Assembly: GCF_900187405.1 (NCBI RefSeq)
Contig: NZ_LT896716.1
Location: forward strand, 3,720,753-3,784,752
Length of the DNA: 64,000 nucleotides
Source: Geobacter sp. DSM 9736
GTDB taxonomy: Bacteria > Desulfobacterota > Desulfuromonadia > Geobacterales > Geobacteraceae
Reading direction: 5' to 3'
Shown here one piece after another: positions 25,830 through 34,525 of this stretch. The notes under the pieces were generated by a model, which was not told the origin of the DNA, searched no databases, and worked only from the letters and a program-made list of their open reading frames with translations. Positions within the stretch are counted from its first letter, which is position 1; every line of letters starts with the position of its first letter. A program made the position numbers and the translations under genes.

Positions 25830-28295
25830 ATGATTGCGGATGAATTGAAGGTACCCGTCGAGAGGCTGAGGTGGGAATGTGATCCTGCCCATTTCGACTT
25901 CCAAACAACGGATGACCTGCCCGAACTGGAGGGGACGATCGGCCAGAAGAGAGCCATCAAATCAATAGAGTTCGGTCTCGACATCGAGGACAACGGGTAC
26001 AACATCTACATCGCCGGGGAAGCGGGTACTGGCCGGACATCGAGCATCAAGAACATCCTCAAGAAGCGGGCAAAGAACGAGGCGCGTCCCTCTGACTGGT
26101 GCTACGTGCATAATTTCAGGGTACCCGACAACCCGTTGGCGCTGACCCTCCCTCCCGGCAGAGGACGGGAGCTGGAAACCGGAATGAAGGACCTCCTGGA
26201 AAGCATCCGCAACGACATCCCGAAAGCCCTGGACAGCAAAGAATATGAGATGAACAAGGCGCACATCATAGAGAAGTACCAGGAGAAGAACGGGGAGCTT
26301 TTCGGTGCGCTGGAGGCTGAAGCGGCCGCTCAGGGCTTTGCCTTGCAGCGGACCGTATCCGGTCTGGTGATGGTGCCCCAGAAGGAGGGGCATAACTTTA
26401 CACAGGAGGAGTATGAAGCACTGTCGAAGGAGGAGCAGGATCGGCTCGAACAGCAGGGTAAGGAACTGACAGAGAAGCTGAACGACGTACTGCGCCAGGT
26501 GCGGGAGAACGAAAAGGCGACGAAGGACGAGCTGGCTCAACTGGACAGGGATCTCGGCCTCTCCGCTGTCGGCCACCACATTGAGCCGCTCCAGGAGAAG
26601 TTCGCCGAGTTCGAGAAAGTGGTGAAGTACCTGGAGGCGGTGAAGGAGGATATTCTCCGCAACCTTGAGGACTTCAAGCCGCAGCAGCCTGCGCCGCAGA
26701 TCGCGGGCATCCGGCTTCCCCGGCAGGAGCCTTCCTTCGAGCGGTATGAAGTGAACGTCTTCGTGGACAACCGCGAAATAAAGGGTGCCCCTGTCATCTT
26801 CGAGACGAATCCGACCTACAACAACCTGTTCGGCCGTATCGAGCACGTCATGCAGATGGGGGGTACCGCGACGACCAACTTCACGCTCATAAAACCGGGT
26901 GCGCTCCATCGGGCAAACGGCGGATACCTGATCGTAGACGCCCGGGAGGTGCTCATCAATCCCTTTGCATGGGACGCCCTCAAGCGCTGCATACGCAACG
27001 GCGAGATCAGGATCGAGGACGTCCTCGAACAGTACCGTTTCATGACCGTCGTATCGCTGAAGCCGGAGCCGATCCCCCTGCAGGCGAAGGTTATCATGAT
27101 CGGGACTCCTTACATCTACTACCTTCTTTACTACCTGGAGCCCGACTACCGGAAGTTCTTCAAGGTGAAGGCCGATTTCGACAGCCGCATCGTCCGCACC
27201 CCCGAGATCGTGAAGGACTACGCCCTCTTCGTAGCAACCCATTGCAGGGGGGAAAAGCTCCTCCCCTTCGACCGGAGCGGCGTGGCCACGCTCCTTCAGT
27301 ACTCTGCCCGTCTCGTCGAGGATCAGGAGAAGCTTTCGTCCCAGTTCATGGAGCTGTCCGACCTGATAAGGGAAGCGAGCTACTGGGCGAGTAAGGAGAA
27401 CAGCCCCATAGTGAACAGCGGCTATGTCAAGCGCGCCATTGACGAGAAGACCTACCGCACGAACAGGGTCGAGGAGCGGATGCAGGAGCTCTTCGAGGAG
27501 GGAACCATATACGTCGATACCGCAGGCGCGGAGGTGGGGCAAATCAACGGCCTCTCCGTAATGACGGTGGCGGAACACATGTTTGGAAGGCCGTCACGTG
27601 TAACCGCACGCATCTACATGGGGCGCGCCGGGATGGTGAACATAGAGCGGGAGGTGAAGCTTTCCGGGCCGATACACGACAAGGGGGTAATGATTCTCAT
27701 CGGTTACCTCGGGGGCAGGTATGCCGGCGACAAGCCCCTTTCCTTTTCCGCGTCTATCTGTTTCGAGCAGTCGTACGAGGGGGTCGAGGGGGACAGTGCC
27801 TCATCCACCGAGCTTTACGCCCTGCTGTCGGCCCTCTCCGGGGTCCCCATACGACAGGGCATCGCAGTTACCGGCAGCGTAAACCAGCTCGGGAAGGTGC
27901 AGCCTATCGGCGGAGTCAACTACAAGGTCGAGGGCTTTTACCAGGTTTGCAAGGCTAAGGGGCTCACGGGGGATCAGGGGGTGATGATCCCGAAGAGCAA
28001 CGAGCGTCACCTGATGCTGAATGACGAGGTGGTCGATGCGATCAGGGAGGGGAAGTTTCACGTCTGGAGCGTGGAGACCATTGACCAGGGGATCGAGCTG
28101 CTGACGGGGGTTCCGGCCGGCGAGCGGCAGGCCGATGGCTCCTACCCGGAGGGAAGCATCAACTATCTTGTGGACAGGCGCCTGCGGGACCTTGTGGAGA
28201 AGATGAACAAACTTTCCGGTCCTCCGGAAAAGGAGGAAAAGAAAGAGGGGGAGGGTGAAAAGCCGGTGCGCGTCCGTTCAGGGAAAAAGAAATGA
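25830..28295 (+). CDS. LonB-like ATP-dependent protease (AAA_32)
   Basis: 821-residue Lon-type protease of the AAA_32 class, distinct from the LonA gene at 5460-7775. Walker A is GEAGTGRTS (about 63-71). A long helical insertion (about 130-290) carries E/K/Q-rich coiled-coil sequence. The C-terminal peptidase has the catalytic Ser in GDSASST (about 653-659) and the Lys in NYKVEG (about 697). The ATG at 25830 immediately follows the lipB stop and has AAGGAGG upstream. No membrane span is seen. The target proteins are unknown; the position says only that it is co-expressed with lipB. Confidence 0.9.
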   Translation: MIADELKVPVERLRWECDPAHFDFQTTDDLPELEGTIGQKRAIKSIEFGLDIEDNGYNIYIAGEAGTGRTSSIKNILKKRAKNEARPSDWCYVHNFRVPDNPLALTLPPGRGRELETGMKDLLESIRNDIPKALDSKEYEMNKAHIIEKYQEKNGELFGALEAEAAAQGFALQRTVSGLVMVPQKEGHNFTQEEYEALSKEEQDRLEQQGKELTEKLNDVLRQVRENEKATKDELAQLDRDLGLSAVGHHIEPLQEKFAEFEKVVKYLEAVKEDILRNLEDFKPQQPAPQIAGIRLPRQEPSFERYEVNVFVDNREIKGAPVIFETNPTYNNLFGRIEHVMQMGGTATTNFTLIKPGALHRANGGYLIVDAREVLINPFAWDALKRCIRNGEIRIEDVLEQYRFMTVVSLKPEPIPLQAKVIMIGTPYIYYLLYYLEPDYRKFFKVKADFDSRIVRTPEIVKDYALFVATHCRGEKLLPFDRSGVATLLQYSARLVEDQEKLSSQFMELSDLIREASYWASKENSPIVNSGYVKRAIDEKTYRTNRVEERMQELFEEGTIYVDTAGAEVGQINGLSVMTVAEHMFGRPSRVTARIYMGRAGMVNIEREVKLSGPIHDKGVMILIGYLGGRYAGDKPLSFSASICFEQSYEGVEGDSASSTELYALLSALSGVPIRQGIAVTGSVNQLGKVQPIGGVNYKVEGFYQVCKAKGLTGDQGVMIPKSNERHLMLNDEVVDAIREGKFHVWSVETIDQGIELLTGVPAGERQADGSYPEGSINYLVDRRLRDLVEKMNKLSGPPEKEEKKEGEGEKPVRVRSGKKK

Positions 28296-28362
28296 TCAAC
28301 TAGGGAAGAGGCCGGGAGAAGGGATGAGATATCTGCAGATACGGGATTCTTCATCTCCGCTT

Positions 28363-29457
28363 TCAAGGTAGGTGCGGGTTCCGCCGGCCCCTGAGTAGGC
28401 GGGTGCACGAGAGATGGGACCAGCACCATACAAGAGACAAGGAAATGATGTTGCTAAGGGGGTTGTCTGCCAGGCGGTCAATGCGCCGGTCGTAGGTGTC
28501 GAGGATCGGCGTCATTCCTGACCCGGGAGGAATGCCGCGCCGCCGGTTCCGCCACGCATCGCATGCAAAGGCCAGCTGCCATGCGTTACGGCGTACGTAC
28601 GAACCTGTGGCATACCAGATGGTGAGCCGCTCTCGAAGGGGAAGCTCTCCTAGCATGCGGTGGACCTCCCGAAGCAGGAGGGGGACCTTCAACTGCCGAG
28701 CTTCGTGCTGTGCCGGGTAGAGGTCCGGAAGGCGGCGGAAGAAGAGGTGCAGTTTAATAGCGGCGAAGTTCATGATGAGGGCGTTTACAGTCTGGCGTTG
28801 ACGCAACCCCTCGACCTCGAAGCGGCGGGCGGAGGTGATTATTTCCCCCGGCAGCAGGATCAGTCTTCCGGCATCGAGCACCCTGTCCGCCAGGCGTGTC
28901 TCGGCGAGCATGGAGAATAACTGGTCGAACGGCCCCACTTCATCGAAGAAAGAGCGCGGGAGCAAAAGCCCCTGGTCTCCGTGGCTGCATTCCCTGCGCA
29001 GCAGTCTTGCCTTGCTTTCGTAAAAGTAGTAGCCGAACTGTTGGTCCTGCTCCGTGCGGTGGAAGCGAAGCCTGAACTTCCCGGCTACCCGGCTGCTACC
29101 CTTGGCGAGGGATTCTTCACTGATCGCGCTCAATCCGTCACGCAATGCGTTCGGGTCGGAGAAAGTGGAGTCGGCATGAAGGAAAAGAAGATATTTTGCG
29201 CGAGCTCTCGCCGCTCCACGATTCAGCTGCCCTCCACGCCCCGGCGGCCCCTCCACCACATCCACTTCCAGCGACAGCTCCTCTCCTAGTTTCCGGGCAC
29301 GAGCGGGAGTCCCGTCTCCTGAACCTCCGTCGCTGAATATCACCTCCATCCTGGCATCCTTCTGGCGGGCAAGGCCCTCCATCAGTGGGCGAAGATTTTC
29401 CGCCTCGTTCAGGATGGGGATCACGATTGAAACTTCAGGATCTGCGAGAGGCATCAT
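28363..29457 (-). CDS. GT2 glycosyltransferase, TIGR04283-type
   Basis: 364-residue family-2 glycosyltransferase. GT-A motifs: EVSIVIPILNEAENL (8-22), FSDGGSGDGTPARAR (about 42-56), RGGQLNRGA, and LFLHADSTF with the DXD-like Asp. The closing 130 residues are an extension seen in this family (type TIGR04283, 'arsenosugar biosynthesis'), ending with a hydrophobic ISLSLVWCW segment. The ATG at 29457 is followed by a second ATG. It faces away from the chrA genes. It is the usual partner of the DUF2064 enzyme at 176-850 but is not next to it here. Confidence 0.85.
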   Translation of the reverse strand: MMPLADPEVSIVIPILNEAENLRPLMEGLARQKDARMEVIFSDGGSGDGTPARARKLGEELSLEVDVVEGPPGRGGQLNRGAARARAKYLLFLHADSTFSDPNALRDGLSAISEESLAKGSSRVAGKFRLRFHRTEQDQQFGYYFYESKARLLRRECSHGDQGLLLPRSFFDEVGPFDQLFSMLAETRLADRVLDAGRLILLPGEIITSARRFEVEGLRQRQTVNALIMNFAAIKLHLFFRRLPDLYPAQHEARQLKVPLLLREVHRMLGELPLRERLTIWYATGSYVRRNAWQLAFACDAWRNRRRGIPPGSGMTPILDTYDRRIDRLADNPLSNIISLSLVWCWSHLSCTRLLRGRRNPHLP

Positions 29458-29575
29458 GTTTCACCTTGGCTCAGCATGCGTCCGGATACTACCCGAGAAG
29501 CGTCTGCCGGACAAAGGAAATTGTACCTTCCCTCCTCCGGTCGCGAAAGGCCTTGACGGATTGTCTGCAGGCTCC

Positions 29576-29604
29576 TTGCCCGGTGCCGGTCTTCCTGCTA
29601 TATA
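29576..29604 (+). promoter_or_regulatory. Candidate promoter of the chrA pair
   Basis: TTGCCC (29576-29581) and TATATA (29599-29604) are separated by 17 bases. The expected start point falls on or next to the ATG at 29611, and no Shine-Dalgarno site is present in that space, which suggests a leaderless transcript. Confidence 0.45.
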
Positions 29605-29610
29605 CCTGTT

Positions 29611-30165
29611 ATGCACATGAAAAAGCAGGTCAGCCTGAAGGAGATCTTTCGTGTCTTCTTCATCATCGGCGCCACCGGGTTCGGCGGCGGCATGGCCATC
29701 GTTTCGCTGACGGAGCGGGCATGCGTTCATGAAAAGGAGTGGCTGAGCCATGAGGAATTCATGCACGGCCTTGCTTTCGGACAGCTACTGGGGCCTTTTT
29801 CCCTCAATGTCGCCACCTTCGTCGGCTATTTCCTTCGCGGTGTGGCCGGGGGCATAGCCGCTGCTACAGGTTTCATCCTGCCGTCATTCTGCCTGATTAC
29901 GCTCCTTTCGGTCTTCTATTTCAGGTACCAGAAATTGCCGCAGCTCCAATCGGCTCTCAATGGAACCAATCCCGTCATTATAGCCCTGATTGTAGTGGCG
30001 GCACTGGGCATGGCGAAGAACCACATCAGGGACAGGAAGTCATGGGCAATGTCGGTCACGGCGTTTTTTGCCGCTGCGTTTCTGCATGTGAGCGGGCTGA
30101 CGATACTCGTGGCTGCCCTCCTCTGGACGCTGATAAGCGAGTATGCGAGAAGGGAGCATGTCTAG
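29611..30165 (+). CDS. chrA: Chromate transporter, N-terminal half (short ChrA)
   Basis: 184-residue membrane protein, one half of a split ChrA/CHR transporter. Motifs near the start: GATGFGGGMAIVSLTERACV and WLSHEEFMHGLAFGQLLGPFSLNVATFVGY. About five hydrophobic spans follow. Full-length ChrA is about 400 residues, so this gene and the next form the short-chain pair. The ATG at 29611 has no ribosome site; ATG at 29617 is an alternative. Confidence 0.88.
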   Translation: MHMKKQVSLKEIFRVFFIIGATGFGGGMAIVSLTERACVHEKEWLSHEEFMHGLAFGQLLGPFSLNVATFVGYFLRGVAGGIAAATGFILPSFCLITLLSVFYFRYQKLPQLQSALNGTNPVIIALIVVAALGMAKNHIRDRKSWAMSVTAFFAAAFLHVSGLTILVAALLWTLISEYARREHV

Positions 30166-30686
30166 TGGCAGGGCTCGCGGGAATCGCATGGACTTTTCTC
30201 AAGATCGGCATGATCTTCTTCGGCGGGGGTTACGTCCTGGTGCCGCTGCTGCACCGCCTCATGGTGGACGAGTATGGCTGGCTTTCCCTCAAGGAGTTTC
30301 TGGACGGCGTCGCCCTTTCCCAGCTCACTCCCGGTCCTCTCGCCATGCTGGCTACCTTTTCCGGCTTCCGCGCCGGAGGCTTCGCCGGTGGGCTTGTCGC
30401 CACCATCGCTATCTTTCTCCCCTGCACCCTCCTCATGCTCGCTATCTCCAGCCGCTATGAGAAATTCCGCTCCATGGAGCTCATCCGGAAATGCCTTGAT
30501 GGAATTCTGCCTGCTGTGGTGGGGCTCGTGGCTGCCGCGGCCTTCAATCTGGGAATGACTTCACTCTCGGCCCCGCCAGATTTCCTGCTCCTCTTCGCTG
30601 GAATGGCTCTTCTCCAGTTCACGAGAATCAGCCCCATGGTCGTCATCCTGGGGGCAGGGGCTATCGGTTACCTCTTCAGTTTCTGA
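30165..30686 (+). CDS. chrA: Chromate transporter, C-terminal half (short ChrA)
   Basis: 173-residue second half of the split transporter. Motifs: FLKIGMIFFGGGYVLVPLLH (about 10-29) and WLSLKEFLDGVALSQLTPGPLAMLATFSGF. These parallel the first half and reflect the internal duplication of the family. The start is a GTG whose G overlaps the last base of the previous stop codon; AAGGGAG lies eight bases before. The two halves probably assemble as a dimer. Transport of chromate is family knowledge; substrate and direction are not proven here. Confidence 0.88.
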   Translation: MAGLAGIAWTFLKIGMIFFGGGYVLVPLLHRLMVDEYGWLSLKEFLDGVALSQLTPGPLAMLATFSGFRAGGFAGGLVATIAIFLPCTLLMLAISSRYEKFRSMELIRKCLDGILPAVVGLVAAAAFNLGMTSLSAPPDFLLLFAGMALLQFTRISPMVVILGAGAIGYLFSF

Positions 30687-30752
30687 CCCCCGGCGCTTCT
30701 CCTCCAGACGGCCCCGGTTTCACCCCTTCCAGCGCTCTCCCGTCATACTCCC

Positions 30753-30780
30753 GAGGTTGCGCGCTTTATCCATAAACCTC
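30753..30780. promoter_or_regulatory. Inverted repeat upstream of the prkA promoter
   Basis: GAGGTT (30753-30758) and AACCTC (30775-30780) form a 6-bp inverted repeat with a 16-base spacer, 25 bases upstream of the -24 box. This is closer than usual for a sigma-54 enhancer site; it may bind another regulator. Confidence 0.25.
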
Positions 30781-30804
30781 AATAAAAATAAACACATTGG
30801 TGAG

Positions 30805-30820
30805 TGGTATCTGTTTTGCA
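30805..30820 (+). promoter_or_regulatory. Sigma-54 type promoter of the prkA operon
   Basis: TGGTATCTGTTTTGCA keeps the invariant GG (30806-30807) and GC (30818-30819) exactly 10 bases apart, with the TTGCA -12 box and TGG -24 box. Relative to the TGGCAC-N5-TTGCA consensus, two bases differ in the -24 part. It is 123 bases before the prkA start in a gap with no competing sigma-70 promoter. In E. coli the homologous yeaGH operon is reported to depend on sigma-54 and NtrC, which makes this more likely. Confidence 0.65.
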
Positions 30821-30942
30821 AAGGCAGGTCTTTTATGCCTTGCATATTCGAAAAGAAGATGTCTAGAATGAATTACCTGAGCTGTGGCTGAATCTAATTA
30901 TCAGTGGCCGATCCTATTTCGAATAGACGGGAGAAGACGAGT

Positions 30943-33000
30943 ATGACACAGAAAATTTGGACGCTGCATGACCATCTGTCGGCAGTAAAGGAAGGGACCC
31001 GGAGGTTCGAGAACGCTTTCCAGGGGGTCGCACGGATGATCCTTGAGGATGAAATCGAGAAGGTCGTGGTGAATGGAAAAACGACCTATGATTTCCGGAT
31101 TTTCCGCACCGGGAGGAAGCACACCATCGGGATGTACGACGAGATCAACAGCTTCGTCTCCTTCGTGAAGGATGCGGCGGAAGGGGGCTCCTCCAAAGAG
31201 ATGGCATACGTTCTCGTCGGCGAGCCGGGGAACGGGAAGACCTTCTTCGTCGAGCTTCTCTGCGCCAAGTACCGCAGCTTCCTCAGCCAGGATGCGAATC
31301 GCCGTTATACCTTCCGTTTCGTGAACATGGATCGGCTAGGGCACTACGGCAAGATCGCTTCCATCGAGTCACAGACCTACGAGGACCCGATGATTCTTGC
31401 CATGAACCTGTACGAGGACCGGGAGGAAAGCATACGTTTTCTGACGGAGAAAGCCGGCTTCAGCGACAAGGATGTCGAAAACGCTCTCGAAAACTACCGC
31501 CCCATGGGCGCCTGCAGCGGCTACATCTGGAACGACATCCGGGTCCATGCCGACGGCGATCCGGAGGAGATGCTCAAGTATGTCGAGATAATTCCGGTAC
31601 CGATGAGCGAAAGCCTCGGCACCGTGACCGGAAAATACCCGGCGAAGGACAAGATAACGTCGTCGGCGGTGGACCTCCTGGGGGAGGAATCGATCCAGCG
31701 CCTGCTTCACATCACCGACACCAATAATCCGTATCGTTTCGACCTGCGGCGAGGCGCGCTCGCCCGCGTTGCCGGTGGCGGGATCCACTTCAGCGACGAG
31801 ATCTTCAAGAACAAGAAGGACCTGGTCCAGGTCTACCTGGGCGTTATCCAGAACCGCGCCATCGAGATTGACGGCTTCAAGTGGCCAATCGACACGCTAA
31901 TCATAGCCACCAGCAACAACTCCGAGTTCAACCGCTTCCTGGCCGAGCGGGAGGAGGCTCCCATAGTGGATCGCTGCCGCATCTGCTACGTCTCCCACAA
32001 CACCAATTACCGGATGCAGGAGGGGCTTACCGCCTATGCCATCGGGAGCGAGTCGAAGACGACTCTCCTCAAGGAGTCGCTCCACCAGGACCCGAACCTC
32101 AACTATGCGGCATCCACCGCTGTGGTTCTTACCCGCCTCCCCCGCTCCGAAAAGCTCACCGCCATCGAAATGATGAAACTCGCAGCCGGGGAGGTGGCCG
32201 GGGAGAAGAGCATCAAGACACTCGCCGAGGTAATCGACACCCTGAGCCAGGACCCGGACATCACGAAGCGCTTCGGGCAGAAGGGGCTTGGGCACCGCAA
32301 CCTCGGCCGGGCGATCCAGCTCCTGGTGGAGAACTCGGAAACAAATGAGGGGCGCTGCATGATCGCCTACGACGTCTTCAGGACAATGGAGCGGGTCATC
32401 CTCGACTATGTGGTCGACCAGAACGACCGGGCGAAATTCCTTGAGGATCTCAAGATCGCCCGCGGCCTCTACCGCGAGCGGATCATGACGGAGATGTTCA
32501 ATGCATACATGGACGAGCCGTACGCCATCCGCAAGGACGTGATGAACTACGTCAACATGATTATCGGGATTGACGCCGAGAACCTCGGCCCCGACCGGAT
32601 GTGGAAGTACAAGGACCCGCAGACCGGCGAGCTGCGGGCGCTCAAGATCGACGAGCGGTACGTGAAGAGCGTAGAAGAGCGGATCGGCCTCAAGACAGAG
32701 GAGCAGCGGGAATCGTTCCGTACCTCCATCCGGAAGATCTACGGGCAGAAGATCTCGATGGATCCCAATTACGACTTCATGGACAACCTCGAACTCGTCA
32801 AGGCTGTCACCGACGTCCGTCTCAAGTCCGACATTGCCGGGGCGGGGAGCCTCATCGGGGCGCTGGCGAACCGCACCAACGAGGAGAACCAGAAGCTGTA
32901 TGACCGGATGATCAGCACCATGCTCGGTAAACTCGGCTACTGCCGCACGTGTGCGCAGAAGACGATCGAGTACTTCTGCACCCAGGTAGACGAAGGGTAG
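30943..33000 (+). CDS. prkA: PrkA-family AAA+ serine protein kinase (YeaG-like)
   Basis: 685-residue protein with the PrkA AAA+ domain and C-terminal PrkA domain. Walker A is GEPGNGKT (93-100) and the AAA core includes GGGIHFSDEIFKNKKDL and IIATSNNSEF. YeaG and B. subtilis PrkA are reported Ser kinases; the enzyme probably acts in stress or nutrient limitation, together with the next genes. The ATG at 30943 has GGGAGAAG upstream. An upstream in-frame GTG at 30904 is less likely because it is preceded by no ribosome site. It is 60 bases before the DUF444 gene. Confidence 0.93.
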   Translation: MTQKIWTLHDHLSAVKEGTRRFENAFQGVARMILEDEIEKVVVNGKTTYDFRIFRTGRKHTIGMYDEINSFVSFVKDAAEGGSSKEMAYVLVGEPGNGKTFFVELLCAKYRSFLSQDANRRYTFRFVNMDRLGHYGKIASIESQTYEDPMILAMNLYEDREESIRFLTEKAGFSDKDVENALENYRPMGACSGYIWNDIRVHADGDPEEMLKYVEIIPVPMSESLGTVTGKYPAKDKITSSAVDLLGEESIQRLLHITDTNNPYRFDLRRGALARVAGGGIHFSDEIFKNKKDLVQVYLGVIQNRAIEIDGFKWPIDTLIIATSNNSEFNRFLAEREEAPIVDRCRICYVSHNTNYRMQEGLTAYAIGSESKTTLLKESLHQDPNLNYAASTAVVLTRLPRSEKLTAIEMMKLAAGEVAGEKSIKTLAEVIDTLSQDPDITKRFGQKGLGHRNLGRAIQLLVENSETNEGRCMIAYDVFRTMERVILDYVVDQNDRAKFLEDLKIARGLYRERIMTEMFNAYMDEPYAIRKDVMNYVNMIIGIDAENLGPDRMWKYKDPQTGELRALKIDERYVKSVEERIGLKTEEQRESFRTSIRKIYGQKISMDPNYDFMDNLELVKAVTDVRLKSDIAGAGSLIGALANRTNEENQKLYDRMISTMLGKLGYCRTCAQKTIEYFCTQVDEG

Positions 33001-33060
33001 CGCGGGGACTGCAACGTTAGGTGTAGTTGATCAGGGCGGAACCCGGTTTGGAAAGAGCTA

Positions 33061-34437
33061 ATGGCAGATAGAATGAACAGACAGAATGAATTGTACGCCC
33101 GGCTGAAGGAGCGGGGGCTCGATCCGGAGCGGGAGAAGAGGATTCTCGCCGAGTTCCACGACGGGCGCAGCCACGACCTCCCGCCGGAATCCGGGGGGGG
33201 CGGCTTCAACCCAAGTCCCGGCTCCTTTTACGAGCAGGACGACCTGAAGGTGCTTCAGGACCTGTCACCTTACGCAAGCTACACCGCCTGCCTCAAGTCA
33301 CTGGACGAGCTGATGGAACGTGACCGGATGCGGGAGGAGGATGGCTTCCCCCGCAAGATCCGCATAGGCCGGCTGGTGAAGCCGGGCAAAGCGGGGAAGG
33401 AGAAGGTCGTGATCGTTCCCTCCACTGTGGAGGAGAAGTTCTATCACGACAAGGTGAAGCCGGCGACGGAGGAGGAAAGCGCTTCGGGAGGCAGCGGGGA
33501 AGGCCGGGAAGGGGAAGTCATCGGCGAACAGCCGGTGCGTCCTCAACAGGGTCAGGGAAGCGGCGGCGCGGGCCAGGGGGGTGAGGAATCCCACGATATC
33601 GAATCAAGCGCCTACGATCTGGGAAAGATACTCACCGAGAAATTCCAACTCCCCAACCTGAAGGACAAGGGGAAGAAACGCTCCCTTACCAGATATAACT
33701 ACGACCTCACCGACAAGCACCGCGGCTTCGGGCAGGTTCTCGACAAGAAAGCGACGCTCCGCAAGATCATCGAGAGCAATATCAGCCTGGGGAACCTTCG
33801 CGATCCTGATGATATCGATCCCTCCGGATTTCTCGTGGCTCCCAACGATCGGGTCTACCGGATTCTTTCCCGGGAGAAGGACTATGAGTCGCAGGCAGTG
33901 GTCTTCTTCCTGCGTGACTATTCCGGCTCCATGGAAGGTAAGGTTACCGATCTTGTAGTCACCCAGCATGTCATGATCTACAGCTGGCTCCTTTTCCAGT
34001 ATGCGAAGCAGGTGGAAACCCGCTTCATCGTCCATGACACGGAGGCGAAGGAGGTCCCCGATTTCTACACCTACTACAATTCACGTGTGGCGGGGGGGAC
34101 TCAGGTATCGACAGCTTACAAGCTCGTGAACGATATCGTGGCAAAGGAGAATCTGGCTGCCGACTATAACATCTACATCTTTCACGGCACCGACGGCGAC
34201 GACTGGGACAGCGAAGGTGATGCCTCGATCCCGGAGCTGAAGCAGATGCTCAACTACGCCAACCGGGTAGGCATCACAATCGCAGAGCACAGCTACAGCC
34301 GCAATACCGAAGTGGAGCGGTACCTGAAGGGCTCGGGGCTTCTCAAGGAGAAGCCGAATCTGCTCCGCCTCGACGTATTGGGAGAGGATTCCGAAGAGCC
34401 CCGCCTCATCGAGGGGATCAGGAAGCTGATGTCATAA
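33061..34437 (+). CDS. yeaH: DUF444 protein with VWA-like metal site (YeaH-like)
   Basis: 458-residue cytoplasmic protein of the DUF444/UPF0229 family. The second half holds a von Willebrand A-like domain: DYSGSM (about 285-290), a Thr in GGTQVST and an Asp in HGTDGDD are the expected metal-site residues. The middle (about 140-190) is low complexity, rich in Gly, Glu and Gln. The VWA domain suggests a partner-binding scaffold for PrkA and SpoVR, as reported for the E. coli YeaG-YeaH-YcgB set. ATG at 33061 with GGAAAGAG before it. Confidence 0.92.
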   Translation: MADRMNRQNELYARLKERGLDPEREKRILAEFHDGRSHDLPPESGGGGFNPSPGSFYEQDDLKVLQDLSPYASYTACLKSLDELMERDRMREEDGFPRKIRIGRLVKPGKAGKEKVVIVPSTVEEKFYHDKVKPATEEESASGGSGEGREGEVIGEQPVRPQQGQGSGGAGQGGEESHDIESSAYDLGKILTEKFQLPNLKDKGKKRSLTRYNYDLTDKHRGFGQVLDKKATLRKIIESNISLGNLRDPDDIDPSGFLVAPNDRVYRILSREKDYESQAVVFFLRDYSGSMEGKVTDLVVTQHVMIYSWLLFQYAKQVETRFIVHDTEAKEVPDFYTYYNSRVAGGTQVSTAYKLVNDIVAKENLAADYNIYIFHGTDGDDWDSEGDASIPELKQMLNYANRVGITIAEHSYSRNTEVERYLKGSGLLKEKPNLLRLDVLGEDSEEPRLIEGIRKLMS

Positions 34438-34468
34438 TAGGCTAAGGGTTTCGTTCGCTGCGCTCACA

Positions 34469-34515
34469 GGTTGAGGTCGAGGAATGAAGCCTCAACCTTA
34501 ACCTCAACCTTAACC
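34469..34515. repeat. Inverted and tandem repeat before spoVR
   Basis: GGTTGAGG (34469-34476) pairs perfectly with CCTCAACC (34490-34497). A tandem pair of CTCAACCTTAAC follows (about 34491 and 34503). The whole lies in the 88-base gap between the DUF444 and spoVR genes. Confidence 0.6.
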
Positions 34516-34525
34516 TGGACAGATT

